NCBI GenBank assembly: GCA_020633335.1
Contig: JACKDU010000002.1
Coordinates: forward strand, 310,001 to 374,000
Direction of reading: 5' to 3'
DNA length: 64,000 nt
From: Myxococcales bacterium
Lineage (GTDB): Bacteria; Myxococcota_A; Polyangia; Nannocystales; Nannocystaceae
Shown: positions 20,124 through 27,820 of the stretch, piece by piece
Numbering within the stretch: the stretch's first letter is position 1
Layout: every line of letters begins with the position of its first letter
Notes under the pieces: model-generated
What the model saw: the letters and a program-made list of their open reading frames with translations, nothing else
What the model was told of the DNA's origin: nothing
The model's database searches: none
Position numbers and translations under genes: made by a program

Positions 20124-21044
20124 ATGCAAACGCAATGGGCCACACTCACCCTCCACCTCCGCCTCGACTCTGCCAGCGGCACCTCCAGCGAGGACCAGGT
20201 CGACGCCCTCGCCGCCCTCCTCGGCGAGGATGAACGGATCAGCGGGGTTGAGGTCCGCGACGCGACGACCCTGGGGGGAAGTAGCGACGATCCTCAACTC
20301 ATTGTTTACACCGACCCTGCGGCGATTGAGGCGCTGCGGCCGGACGTCGCCGAGCTCGCCCGCCGCCTCGGCATCGACCTGACGATCGACGCGGCGATCC
20401 GCGACGATGACGACTGGCGCGACTCCTGGAAGCAGTTCTACGCGCCGATGCGCCTCGGCGGCGGCGCCCTCCTCCTCCGCCCGAGCTGGATCCCCCGCGA
20501 GCCCGGCGACCCCGAGCTCGAGGTGGTCCTCGATCCCGGCCGGGCCTTTGGGACCGGTCAGCACGAGAGCACCCGCCTCTGCCTCGAGCTCCTCTGCCGC
20601 CTCGCCGCCGCCGGCCGCCGGCCCCGACGGGTCCTCGATCTCGGCTGCGGCTCGGGGATCCTCGCCCTCTCCGCCGCCCGCCTCTTCGGCCCCCTCGATC
20701 GCCTCTGCGCCGTCGACTTCGACCCCGAGGCGACCGAGACCACCGCCGAGAACGCGGCGATCAACCACGTCGACGGGATCGAGATCGTCACCGGGACGAT
20801 CGACGACGTCGCCGGCGACTTCGACCTGATCCTCGCCAACATCCGCCCCTCGGTCCTGATCCCCGCCGCGGCCGCGATCACCGGCCACCTCGCCGCCGGC
20901 GGCGACCTCCTCTGCTCCGGGATCCTGATCGAGGAGGGCGACGAGGTCGCGGCGCCCTACCTGGCGACGGAGGGCCTGACCGATCGCGGCCGCGAGACCG
21001 CGGGCGACTGGGTCGCCCTCCACTTCGCCCGAGGCGCGGGATGA
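20124..21044 (+). CDS. prmA: Ribosomal protein L11 methyltransferase
   Basis: SAM-dependent enzyme that trimethylates ribosomal protein L11; 306 residues. The N-terminal substrate-recognition domain leads to the catalytic domain with DPGRAFGTGQHESTR (PrmA signature), motif I VLDLGCGSGILAL and a motif IV-like LILANIRPSVL. The ATG at 20124 is preceded by an A/T-rich patch shared with the divergent small gene. The stop overlaps the rsmE start by four bases, so the two are translationally coupled. Confidence 0.94.
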   Translation: MQTQWATLTLHLRLDSASGTSSEDQVDALAALLGEDERISGVEVRDATTLGGSSDDPQLIVYTDPAAIEALRPDVAELARRLGIDLTIDAAIRDDDDWRDSWKQFYAPMRLGGGALLLRPSWIPREPGDPELEVVLDPGRAFGTGQHESTRLCLELLCRLAAAGRRPRRVLDLGCGSGILALSAARLFGPLDRLCAVDFDPEATETTAENAAINHVDGIEIVTGTIDDVAGDFDLILANIRPSVLIPAAAAITGHLAAGGDLLCSGILIEEGDEVAAPYLATEGLTDRGRETAGDWVALHFARGAG

Positions 21045-21751
21045 GCCTGCGGGTCTTCGCGGGCGCGCCCGGGGCCCTCGAGGCGGGCGCGCGCGTCCGC
21101 CTCGACGCCGAGGAGTCCCACTACCTGCGGCGGGTCCGGCGGGCCCGCGACGGCGCGGCGATCGAGATCTTCGACGGCGTCGGCGGGCTCTGGAGCGCGA
21201 CCCTCGAGGGCGGCGACCCGAAGGCGAGCGTCGCGGCGATCATCGACGCGGTCCCCCTGCCGCCGCCGCCCCCTCGCCTCACGCTCCTCCTCGGCCTCCC
21301 CGAGCCCTCCGCCGCCCTCCAGGCGATCACCCAGGCGACCGAGCTCGGGGCCGCGGCGATCGTCCTGGTCCGCTGCGCCCGCAGCCAGAACACCCACCCC
21401 GGGCCAGCGCGGGTCGAGCGGGTCCTGCGGGCCGCCCAGCGCCAGTGCGGGCGGCCGCTGCCCCCTCACGTCGAGGGCGTCGAGGGCCCGCTGGGGCTCG
21501 CCGAGGCCCTGGCGATCGCCGCCGACGATCCGGGCTACTTCGCCTGGGAGGCGCTCCGCGGGCAGGACGCGCCGCCTCCGAGGGTCAGCGCTGGAGCCCG
21601 CCTCCTGGTCGGTCCCGAGGGCGGCCTCACCCGCCCGGAGGCCGACCAGGCCGCCGCCGCCGGCCTCCAGCCCCTCGCCCTCGGCCCCTGGACCCTCCGG
21701 ACCGAGACCGCCGCCCTCGTCGGCCTGACGCGCCTCCTCTTCGCCCCCTGA
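21041..21751 (+). CDS. rsmE: 16S rRNA (uracil(1498)-N3)-methyltransferase
   Basis: SPOUT-class enzyme that methylates U1498 of 16S rRNA near the decoding site; 236 residues. The knot region shows LLVGPEGGLTRPEAD, and the C-terminal LGPWTLRTETAAL is the family's SAM-binding end. The N-terminal PUA-like part includes ESHYLRRVRRARDG. It follows prmA with an ATGA overlap, a common pairing. Confidence 0.95.
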   Translation: MSLRVFAGAPGALEAGARVRLDAEESHYLRRVRRARDGAAIEIFDGVGGLWSATLEGGDPKASVAAIIDAVPLPPPPPRLTLLLGLPEPSAALQAITQATELGAAAIVLVRCARSQNTHPGPARVERVLRAAQRQCGRPLPPHVEGVEGPLGLAEALAIAADDPGYFAWEALRGQDAPPPRVSAGARLLVGPEGGLTRPEADQAAAAGLQPLALGPWTLRTETAALVGLTRLLFAP

Positions 21752-21825
21752 CCTCCGCCCCTGACCGGGGCCGCGAAGAGGCTCGAAGGCCCCACTCGAG
21801 GGCCGCCGCCGGCGATCGTCCGTGA

Positions 21826-21831
21826 TACCCT
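21826..21831 (+). promoter_or_regulatory. -10-like box (TACCCT) before the RDD gene
   Basis: TACCCT ends eight bases before the ATG at 21840. No matching -35 is obvious. Confidence 0.35.
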
Positions 21832-21839
21832 GCGGGCCG

Positions 21840-22421
21840 ATGCCGCTGTGGTCCTCCGCGCTGCGTCCAGGCCCCTGTCCGGCCTGCGATGGGCCGCTCG
21901 CCGCCGACCTCGCCACGCAGGCGCGCCCGACCTGCCCGAGCTGCGGGCTCGTGCTCGCGCCTCGCCGGGTCGCGGGCTTCTGGCGCCGCCTCCTCGCCGG
22001 CGCGCTCGACCTCTTCGTCCTCCTCCTGACCGCCGGTCCGCTCCAGCGCGGGGTCCACTGGGCGCTCGGGATCGAGGCGCCGGTGCGCGGCGATCTCTCG
22101 CTCGACACCCTCCTCCTCTGGCTCGCGCTGCCCCCCGAGAAGGTCGTGATCTGGATGGTCCCCTTCCTCGGGATCGCGGTCGGCTACCTCGTGATCTTCA
22201 GCGCCCTCGCCGGCGCGACCCTCGGCCAGCGCGCGCTCGGCCTCGAGATCGTCCGCGGCGACGGCGGCCGGCCCGGCTTCGTCCGGGCGACGATCCGCGC
22301 CCTCGCGCTCCTCCTCGGCCTCGTGCCGGGCGGGCTCGGGGTCCTCTGGATCGCCTTCGACCGGGAGAAGCGAGGGCTCCACGATCACCTCGCGCGGACC
22401 TACGTGGTGAGGCGGAGATGA
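21840..22421 (+). CDS. Zinc-ribbon plus RDD-family membrane protein
   Basis: About 193 residues. The N-terminus has paired cysteines (CPAC and CPSCG) that could form a small zinc ribbon. An RDD-type membrane domain follows: RVAGFWRRLLAGALDLFVLLL, two more hydrophobic segments, and the family's GQRALGLEIVR and LHDHLARTYVV. RDD proteins are poorly understood; some act as ion antiporters. The ATG at 21840 is chosen over a GTG at 21822 because a TACCCT box lies between them. The stop overlaps the next gene by four bases. Confidence 0.8.
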   Translation: MPLWSSALRPGPCPACDGPLAADLATQARPTCPSCGLVLAPRRVAGFWRRLLAGALDLFVLLLTAGPLQRGVHWALGIEAPVRGDLSLDTLLLWLALPPEKVVIWMVPFLGIAVGYLVIFSALAGATLGQRALGLEIVRGDGGRPGFVRATIRALALLLGLVPGGLGVLWIAFDREKRGLHDHLARTYVVRRR

Positions 22422-22718
22422 GGCTCAAGGACTACCTGGAAGCGACCGGCATGCTCGACGAGCGCGACCTCGTCGACGCCGAGAACCGCGCGCTGATCTA
22501 CGGCGGCAGCCTCGACACCTCGCTCCTCGAGCTCGAGGCCCTCGACCCGGTGCGCCTCGACGCCGCCCTCGCGGCCGCCCGCGGCCTCCTCTCGAGCCCG
22601 CCCGAGCTCCTCCTCCAGGCGCCGAACCGCCGGCCCTGGGAGATGCTCCCGGAGATCTGGATCGAGGAGCGCGAGGCGGTGCCGCTCGCGCGCTTGGTGG
22701 AGCGAGTCGAGGGGCTAG
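22418..22718 (+). pseudogene. GspE N-terminal (MshEN)-like protein, 3' end probably damaged
   Basis: The first 100 codons (MRLKDYLEATGMLDERDL...) resemble the MshEN domain found at the start of type II secretion ATPases and in many myxobacterial proteins. They include a GGSLDTSLLELEALD core and a second half around LPEIWIEEREAVPLAR. The ATG overlaps the RDD stop, so it begins like a real operon gene. The frame then has no stop and runs for over 800 bases through the antisense of the next gene and the tRNAs, which is implausible. A one-base slip in GGGG at 22711-22714 would bring TAG at 22716 into frame, giving a protein of about 100 residues. The end coordinate reflects that reading. Confidence 0.5.
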
Positions 22719-22764
22719 CGCCACCTGTCCTTTCGGACATCTTCCACGCGCGAGCGCTAGCGCC
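22714..22764. repeat. TGTCC palindrome flanked by 9-bp direct repeats
   Basis: TGTCC-TTTC-GGACA lies at 22726-22739. The 9-mer GCTAGCGCC occurs on both sides (22714-22722 and 22756-22764), like a small inserted element with target duplication. A nearly identical 20-base core occurs at 47047-47066. The right copy overlaps the 3' end of the minus-strand gene. Confidence 0.55.
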
Positions 22765-23377
22765 GGGCGAGGCGCCCGACGATCACGATCGACGCCAGCA
22801 GCGAGAGATCGATCGCCGGGCCGATCGGCGCGCCCGCGAGGCTCTGGAGGCGGAACCAGAGCGCGCCGCCGGCGACCAAGAGCGCGCCCCAGCGGATCCA
22901 CCAGCGCAGCGGCGGGCGCCGGCCGTCGCCCCGCGCCCGGAGCTCGGCGCTCCGGAGGATCATCGCCACCGACGTCACCGCCGCGAAGCCGATCAGCGCG
23001 TAGGGAGCGACCGGCCCCTCGGCGCCGATCAGGTGGAGCGCGAGGTAGACGAGATCGGCCTGGATCAGCGAGACCAGCGCCGAGATCCCCAGGAAGAGGA
23101 GCTGCGAGCCCGGGGCGAGCCCGGCGGCGCCGATCAGGAGGCCGAGGAGGAAGGGCGCGCCGACCATCAGGAGCATCGGCACCGCCGCCCAGCCGACCGT
23201 GTTCAGGAGCTCCCAGGCGACGTCGAAGAACGAGCGCCCGCCGACCGTGAGCGGCAGGGCGCCGGCGAGCCCGAGGCCGATCCCCGCCAGCGCGACCTCG
23301 CCCGGGATCGACCCGCCCGCGCGCGCCGTCGTCGCCCCGTCCCCGTCCTCGCCCCAGTCCTCGTTCGCGTCGACCAT
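22757..23377 (-). CDS. Unrecognised integral membrane protein
   Basis: This 206-residue protein has an acidic N-terminal tail followed by about five or six hydrophobic segments (around residues 28-48, 58-85, 91-115, 125-142, 158-172 and 185-200). I see no family motif. The ATG at 23377 has TATCGT 9 bases upstream and no clear ribosome site. Its last codons lie inside the repeat element at 22714-22764, so the C-terminus may have been reshaped. Confidence 0.75.
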   Translation of the reverse strand: MVDANEDWGEDGDGATTARAGGSIPGEVALAGIGLGLAGALPLTVGGRSFFDVAWELLNTVGWAAVPMLLMVGAPFLLGLLIGAAGLAPGSQLLFLGISALVSLIQADLVYLALHLIGAEGPVAPYALIGFAAVTSVAMILRSAELRARGDGRRPPLRWWIRWGALLVAGGALWFRLQSLAGAPIGPAIDLSLLASIVIVGRLARR

Positions 23378-23462
23378 GGTCGTCCGACGATACCAGGTCA
23401 GGCGCCGGCCCCGGGCGGGACTCGGCGTCCTGCCCGGGCCGGGGCTTCGTTGGTCCAGGGAG

Positions 23463-23536
23463 CGCGCCCGGCAGGTCTCGAACCTGCGACCGCCGGCTTA
23501 GAAGGCCGATGCTCTATCCAGCTGAGCTACAGGCGC
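23463..23536 (-). tRNA. tRNA-Arg (anticodon TCT)
   Basis: On the minus strand the cloverleaf is complete: acceptor GCGCCTG paired with CGGGCGC, D-arm with AGCTCAGCTGGATAGAGC, anticodon loop CTTCTAA carrying TCT, and T-arm GGTTCGAGACC. CCA is not encoded. It reads AGA codons. It lies five bases downstream of tRNA-Pro and is probably cotranscribed. Confidence 0.95.
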
Positions 23537-23541
23537 AAGAG

Positions 23542-23615
23542 TCGGGGCGAGAGGATTTGAACCTCCGGCATCCTGCTCCCAAAGCAGGCGCGCTACCAGG
23601 CTGCGCCACGCCCCG
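23542..23615 (-). tRNA. tRNA-Pro (anticodon TGG)
   Basis: On the minus strand: acceptor CGGGGCG paired with CGCCCCG, D-arm with GCGCAGCCTGGTAGCGC, anticodon loop TTTGGGA carrying TGG, and T-arm GGTTCAAATCC. CCA is not encoded. It reads CCA and other CCN codons by wobble. Confidence 0.95.
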
Positions 23616-23625
23616 AAGGCCCGGG

Positions 23626-23654
23626 ACCATACCCGAGGAGCGCGGGGCCGTCCA
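23626..23654 (-). promoter_or_regulatory. Promoter of the tRNA-Pro/tRNA-Arg unit
   Basis: On the minus strand TGGACG (23649-23654) and TATGGT (23626-23631) are 17 bases apart, with the -10 ten bases before the first base of tRNA-Pro. Confidence 0.65.
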
Positions 23655-23662
23655 GCGGCCGC

Positions 23663-23687
23663 CCGGACGCGCCGTCGACGCGTCCGG
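23663..23687 (-). terminator. Hairpin downstream of rdgB
   Basis: CCGGACGCG and CGCGTCCGG form a perfect 9-bp stem with a 7-base loop, 19 bases beyond the rdgB stop. No T-tract is visible. Confidence 0.5.
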
Positions 23688-23705
23688 ACCCGGCCCTTCG
23701 GGGCC

Positions 23706-24368
23706 CTAGCCCGCCAGGAGCCCCGGCAAGGCCGCGAGGAAGGCCGCCGTCGCCGCCCCACGGTGGGAGCGCGCGCCCTTCTCCTCCGGCGTCAGCTCGG
23801 CGACCGTCCGCGCGCCGCCGCCCAGCCAGACGAAGGGATCGTAGCCGAAGCCGCCCGAGCCGCGGGCGACCGTCCGGGCGACGCCGTCCCAGCGGCCGCG
23901 GAAGACGCACACCCCCTCGTCCGATTGCCCGGGGAGCGCCCCGCCGTCGACCCGGCCGACCGCGAGCGCGCACACGTAGTGGGCCGGCGACGAATCGAGG
24001 CCGCGGGCCCGGAGCTCGTCGCAGAGGCGCTGGTTGTTGTCGGCGTCGCTGGCCCCGGGGCCAGCGAAGCGCGCCGAGTAGACCCCGGGCGCCCCCTCCA
24101 GCGCGTCGACGCAGAGCCCGGAGTCGTCGGCGACCACCAGCGACGCCCCCTCCTCGCCGAGCCCCCGCAGCCAGGCCGCGAAGCCGAGCGCCTTGAGGGT
24201 CGCGTTGCCCTCGAAGGTCTCGCGGTCCTCGACGACCTCGGGGAGCGGGCCGAGCTCGGAGGCCGCGAGCACCTCGACCTCACCGACCCCGCCGAGCCCG
24301 GCGATCGCCCGCTGGAGCTCGCCGACCTTGTGGCGGTTGCCGGAGGCGATGATCACCCGCCTAGGCAT
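23706..24368 (-). CDS. rdgB: Non-canonical purine NTP pyrophosphatase (RdgB/HAM1)
   Basis: Hydrolyses ITP, dITP and XTP to monophosphates so that deaminated purines stay out of nucleic acids. About 220 residues. Signatures are IIASGNRHKVGELQ at the N-terminus, ETFEGNATLKA, VVADDSGLCVDALEGAPGVYSAR, GGFGYDPFV and the terminal SHRGAA. The ATG at 24368 (MPRRVIIASGN) overlaps the 3' end of rph by eight bases. rph-rdgB is a widespread operon pair. Confidence 0.96.
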   Translation of the reverse strand: MPRRVIIASGNRHKVGELQRAIAGLGGVGEVEVLAASELGPLPEVVEDRETFEGNATLKALGFAAWLRGLGEEGASLVVADDSGLCVDALEGAPGVYSARFAGPGASDADNNQRLCDELRARGLDSSPAHYVCALAVGRVDGGALPGQSDEGVCVFRGRWDGVARTVARGSGGFGYDPFVWLGGGARTVAELTPEEKGARSHRGAATAAFLAALPGLLAG

Positions 24369-25092
24369 CGGCCACCTCGAGCGCCGCCGCCTGGATCGCA
24401 AAGAGCTGGCGGCAGCCGTGCTCCGCGAGATCGAGCATCCGCGCGAGCTCGGGCCGCGAGAAGACCCCGTCCTCGCCGGTCCCCTGGATCTCGACCATCC
24501 CCTCCCCGCGCATGACGACGTTGAGGTCGACCGCGGCGACGCTGTCCTCGGCGTAGGGGAGATCGAGGAGAGCGCTGGTCTCCTTGCCGCCGCCGAGCGC
24601 GACCATGCCGACCGAGACCGCGGCGACCGGGGCGATGATCGGCGCCGCCTCGAGGATCCCCTGGGCGACCAGGCGGCGCAGCGCGATCACCAGGGCGACG
24701 TAGCCCCCGGTGATCGACGCCGTCCGGGTGCCGCCGTCGGCCTCGATCACGTCGCAGTCGCAGATGATCGAGAGCGGCCCGTCGCGGCCGACCAGGCGGC
24801 CGAGATCGACGGCGGCCCGCAGCGAGCGGCCGACCAGCCGCTGGATCTCCTTGCCACGACCGCCAGGATCCCGACGACCGCGCGGCCGGGTCGCCCCTGG
24901 CAACATCGAGTACTCGGCGGTCACCCAGCCGCCTCGCTTGAGCCAGCCCGGCGTCTGTGGCTCCAGGTTGGCCGTGCAGATCACCCGCGTCCGCCCGGCG
25001 GTCACCAGGGCCGAGCCGAGCGCCTGGCCGATGAAGCCGGGGCTGATCGTCGTGGGTCGGAGCTCGTCAGGTCGACGTCCGTCGGCGCGCAT
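24361..25092 (-). CDS. rph: Ribonuclease PH
   Basis: Phosphate-dependent 3'-5' exoribonuclease that trims tRNA 3' ends; 243 residues. It begins MRADGRRPDELRP, the usual RPxxLRP-type start. ICTANLEPQTPGWLKR, the phosphate-binding RDPGGRGKEIQRLVGRSLR, and CDVIEADGGTRTASITG follow. The ATG at 25092 has a TAGCCT box eight bases upstream (25101-25106). The longer open frame upstream is low-complexity antisense of the neighbouring lipoprotein. Confidence 0.97.
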   Translation of the reverse strand: MRADGRRPDELRPTTISPGFIGQALGSALVTAGRTRVICTANLEPQTPGWLKRGGWVTAEYSMLPGATRPRGRRDPGGRGKEIQRLVGRSLRAAVDLGRLVGRDGPLSIICDCDVIEADGGTRTASITGGYVALVIALRRLVAQGILEAAPIIAPVAAVSVGMVALGGGKETSALLDLPYAEDSVAAVDLNVVMRGEGMVEIQGTGEDGVFSRPELARMLDLAEHGCRQLFAIQAAALEVADA

Positions 25093-25118
25093 GGGCCCGG
25101 AGGCTAGCGATCTGGGCA

Positions 25119-25147
25119 CAAAAAACAAGGCGCCCGGAGGCGCCTTG
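25119..25147 (-). terminator. Rho-independent terminator of the charged lipoprotein gene
   Basis: CAAGGCGCC/GGCGCCTTG (9 bp, CGGA loop), followed on the minus strand by a run of T. It lies between the lipoprotein stop and the rph promoter. Confidence 0.9.
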
Positions 25148-25192
25148 GTCTGCGGCGAACAAAGGTGGACGCCGCGCGGACGGAGCGGAAGG

Positions 25193-25456
25193 CTACTCGG
25201 CCGGAGCCTCTTCCTTCTTCTCCTCGCCCTCACCGGCGGCCTCGTCCTTCTTCTCCTCGCCGCCGGCGGCGTCGTCCTTCTTCTCCTCGCCGGCGGCCTC
25301 GGGCTTGGCCTCGTCCTTCTTCTCATCCTTGCCTTCGTCGGCCTTGGCCTCCCCCTCCTTCTTGGGCTCCTCCTTCTTGGCGTCGCCGCCACACGCAGGA
25401 GCAAAGAGAGAAAGGGCGGTAAGCGCCGCAACCAGGAACTTGCTGTCGAGCTTCAT
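25193..25456 (-). CDS. Small lipoprotein with Lys/Glu repeats
   Basis: 87 residues. The signal ends in a lipobox-like FAPAC, and the mature part is almost entirely K, E, D, A and G in imprecise EEKKDEA units. No fold is expected; it is probably an extended periplasmic or surface chain. GGGAG lies upstream of the ATG at 25456 and a strong terminator follows, so the gene is likely real and well expressed. The function is unknown. Confidence 0.8.
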   Translation of the reverse strand: MKLDSKFLVAALTALSLFAPACGGDAKKEEPKKEGEAKADEGKDEKKDEAKPEAAGEEKKDDAAGGEEKKDEAAGEGEEKKEEAPAE

Positions 25457-25686
25457 GGGCAGATCTCCCTACACAATTGATCGGTGGATCGAGTCGTGTC
25501 CGTGACTCTACGCCAAAATGCGGCAAATCGGCAACGATCGCGTAATCCAGTGCGCGTCATCCACATTTGAAGTCTAGTTTTGCGCACTATCGCGCGAATT
25601 GACTTCCTGATAACTGCCATTCCTCCACTCTCATGCCGTGGGGAAGCTCAAGCACCCTGCCGTGGCGAGCGCCTACGCCCGCCCCC

Positions 25687-25692
25687 TATCCT
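25687..25692 (+). promoter_or_regulatory. -10-like box (TATCCT) six bases before the HAD/ECH start
   Basis: TATCCT is followed by only six bases before the ATG at 25699, so a normally spaced start site would fall on the ATG itself. Confidence 0.45.
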
Positions 25693-25698
25693 CCGCGC

Positions 25699-27768
25699 AT
25701 GCTCCAGCAGATCCGAGATCAGGCCATCCGAGCGATCTTCCAGCCCGATCCCGAGGCGCCCCCCCGCGCCCTCCTGGTCGCCGGGGCCTGCGGGAACGTC
25801 GGCTTCGGCAAGCTCGGCCAGCTCGCCCGCCTCCTCGGCCGCCACGGCGTCCCGGTGATCGCGCTCGACCTCGCACCGGCCGTCCAGGAGGTCAAGAGCC
25901 GCCTCGCCGAGGCCTTCGGCCGCCGCTTCTCGGCCCCCGAGATCGCCGAGATCACCGACGCGATCACGATCGTCCAGGGCACCCTCGCCGACGTCCCCGA
26001 GGCCCTCCAGATCGGCTTCGTCTTCGAGGCGATCCCCGAACGCCTCGATCTCAAGCGCGCCTTCTACAGCGCCCTCCGGACCCGCGATCCCGAGGCCTTC
26101 ATCTTCTCGGCGACCAGCGGCCTGACCTCCCACAAGCTCTTCGACGGCCTCGCGGGCGCCGAGCGCTGCGGCGTCCTCCACCCCTTCTTCCCCCACCTGA
26201 CCAACAAGCTCTGGGAGATGCCGATCCACGGGGCGGTCACCGGCAAGGACGAGGTCAAGGCGATCCGCCGCCTCTTCGATCGCCTGGGGATGACCCTGGT
26301 GCCGGTCGCCGACGTCCCGAGCTTCGCCGCCGATCGCCTCTTCTGCGGGATGATGCTCGAGGCGGTGCGGATCCACGCCGACCTCGGCCTCACGCCCGCC
26401 CAGGTCGACGACGTGTGCAAGCAGGTCCTCGGCACCTCGCCCTTCTACGTGCACAACCTGATCCGCGGGGCCAACGGCCTCTCGGCCCACTGCATGGAGC
26501 TGATGGTCGAGGAGGTCGACTCGACCCTCTACGCGATCCCCGAGGCATGGCGGCCCTACATCGCCGATCCCGGCAAGCAATGGCCCTACGAGCGGGGCCA
26601 GCGCTGCCCGCCCGAGCACTTCGCGGCCGTCCGCGAGCGGATGCTCGGGATGCTCTTCGCCCTCACCGCCTACATGCTCGAGCACAAGATCGTCGCCCTC
26701 GACGCGCTCAACTACCTCGCCGAGAAGGCGCTCGCCTTCCGCGAGGGGCCGCCGGCGCTGATCGAGGCGCTCGGCGCCGAGGAGGCGATCGCGATCACCC
26801 GCCGCTTCCTCGAGGGCCAGGCGATCACCCGGGCCGACGAGGTCGCCCCCGTCGCCGCCCTCGACCCGGCCGCCGGCAAGGCCCCCTGGGGTCAGATCTA
26901 CGTCGGGACCAGCGTTCACGACGGCGTAGGCCTGATCTCCCTCAAGCGGACGACCCTCAGCGACACCTTCCTCGCCGAGATCGACGCGGCCTACACCGCC
27001 CTCGACGGCGACCCCGCGGTCAAGGCGATCGTCATCGCCCCCGACGGGCTCTTCAGCCGGGAATTCGGCCACGGCGCCGATCTCAACGCCTTCGTCCCGG
27101 TCCTCGGCGACCGGGCGGCCGCGCTCGCGCTGATCCAGCGGTGGAAGCAGACCCTCGGCAAGCTCCGCGGCGGCAAGCCGACGGTCGCCGCCCTGGTCGG
27201 CCGGGTGCTCGGCGGCGGCCTCGAGCTGGCGACCTCCTGCCACGCGCGGATCGCCGCCGAGGGGACGATCCTCGGCCAGCCCGAGACCACCGTCGGCGTC
27301 CTCCCCGGGCTCGGCGGCTGCCACCAGATCCACCGCTTCTCGGCCGAGGACGCGTTCGGCCGGATCTCGGAGCTCCTCCTCACCGGCCACGCCTTCAAGG
27401 CCGAGGAGGCGGCGGGCTGGGGCTTCGTCTCGAAGATCGTCGGCGTCCGCGAGCTCCCGCAGGCGAGCTTCGCCTTCGCGGCCGAGCTCGCCAGCGGCGC
27501 GCCGCTCCCGGCCTTCCGCGAGGCCGCGGCCGAGGTCGCGGTCGATCGCGGCGTCGACCCGCGCAACGAGCAGGGCGTCCCACTCGACGCCGACCTCCGG
27601 GAGCTCCTGGCGGCGACGATCGAGGCCTGCGTCGGCAAGCCCTGGGCCGAGGCCTCGGCGATCGAGGAGGCGAAGGCGGCCGAGAGCCTGGCGATGTCGA
27701 CCTCGAAGATCGGCGTCGCGGCGATGCTCCGCGGCAAGGCGCCGGCCTTCCAGAAGCCGCTCGCCTAG
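25699..27768 (+). CDS. 3-hydroxyacyl-CoA dehydrogenase / enoyl-CoA hydratase fusion, reversed domain order
   Basis: A 689-residue bifunctional-looking beta-oxidation protein. Residues about 25-310 are an NAD-dependent 3-hydroxyacyl-CoA dehydrogenase: the dinucleotide motif GACGNVGFGK begins at residue 29, and later SATSGLTSHKL and HPFFPHL cover the catalytic His region. Residues about 395-600 are an enoyl-CoA hydratase/crotonase domain: the oxyanion and first catalytic Glu region is GRVLGGGLELATSC, and LGQPETTVGVLPGLGG carries the second Glu. In FadB and FadJ the crotonase domain comes first; here it comes second. The start is the ATG at 25699 (MLQQIRDQ). The substrate chain length and physiological direction are unknown. 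Confidence 0.87.
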   Translation: MLQQIRDQAIRAIFQPDPEAPPRALLVAGACGNVGFGKLGQLARLLGRHGVPVIALDLAPAVQEVKSRLAEAFGRRFSAPEIAEITDAITIVQGTLADVPEALQIGFVFEAIPERLDLKRAFYSALRTRDPEAFIFSATSGLTSHKLFDGLAGAERCGVLHPFFPHLTNKLWEMPIHGAVTGKDEVKAIRRLFDRLGMTLVPVADVPSFAADRLFCGMMLEAVRIHADLGLTPAQVDDVCKQVLGTSPFYVHNLIRGANGLSAHCMELMVEEVDSTLYAIPEAWRPYIADPGKQWPYERGQRCPPEHFAAVRERMLGMLFALTAYMLEHKIVALDALNYLAEKALAFREGPPALIEALGAEEAIAITRRFLEGQAITRADEVAPVAALDPAAGKAPWGQIYVGTSVHDGVGLISLKRTTLSDTFLAEIDAAYTALDGDPAVKAIVIAPDGLFSREFGHGADLNAFVPVLGDRAAALALIQRWKQTLGKLRGGKPTVAALVGRVLGGGLELATSCHARIAAEGTILGQPETTVGVLPGLGGCHQIHRFSAEDAFGRISELLLTGHAFKAEEAAGWGFVSKIVGVRELPQASFAFAAELASGAPLPAFREAAAEVAVDRGVDPRNEQGVPLDADLRELLAATIEACVGKPWAEASAIEEAKAAESLAMSTSKIGVAAMLRGKAPAFQKPLA

Positions 27769-27806
27769 GCGCGCGGCGGCGAGCCCGGGGCGCTCCGGTC
27801 GTCGGC

Positions 27807-27812
27807 TACAAT
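27807..27812 (+). promoter_or_regulatory. -10 box (TACAAT) before a lipoprotein pair
   Basis: TACAAT ends eight bases before the GTG at 27821. It is the closest to the consensus -10 of the start-proximal boxes. Confidence 0.45.
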
Positions 27813-27820
27813 CGCCGCCG

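Noticed and set aside
22757..23560. Extension of the GspE-N-like gene through the tRNA genes
   Set aside because: The C-terminal peptide is a translation of tRNA-Arg antisense, a known annotation artefact, and the rest is the shadow of a membrane-protein gene.
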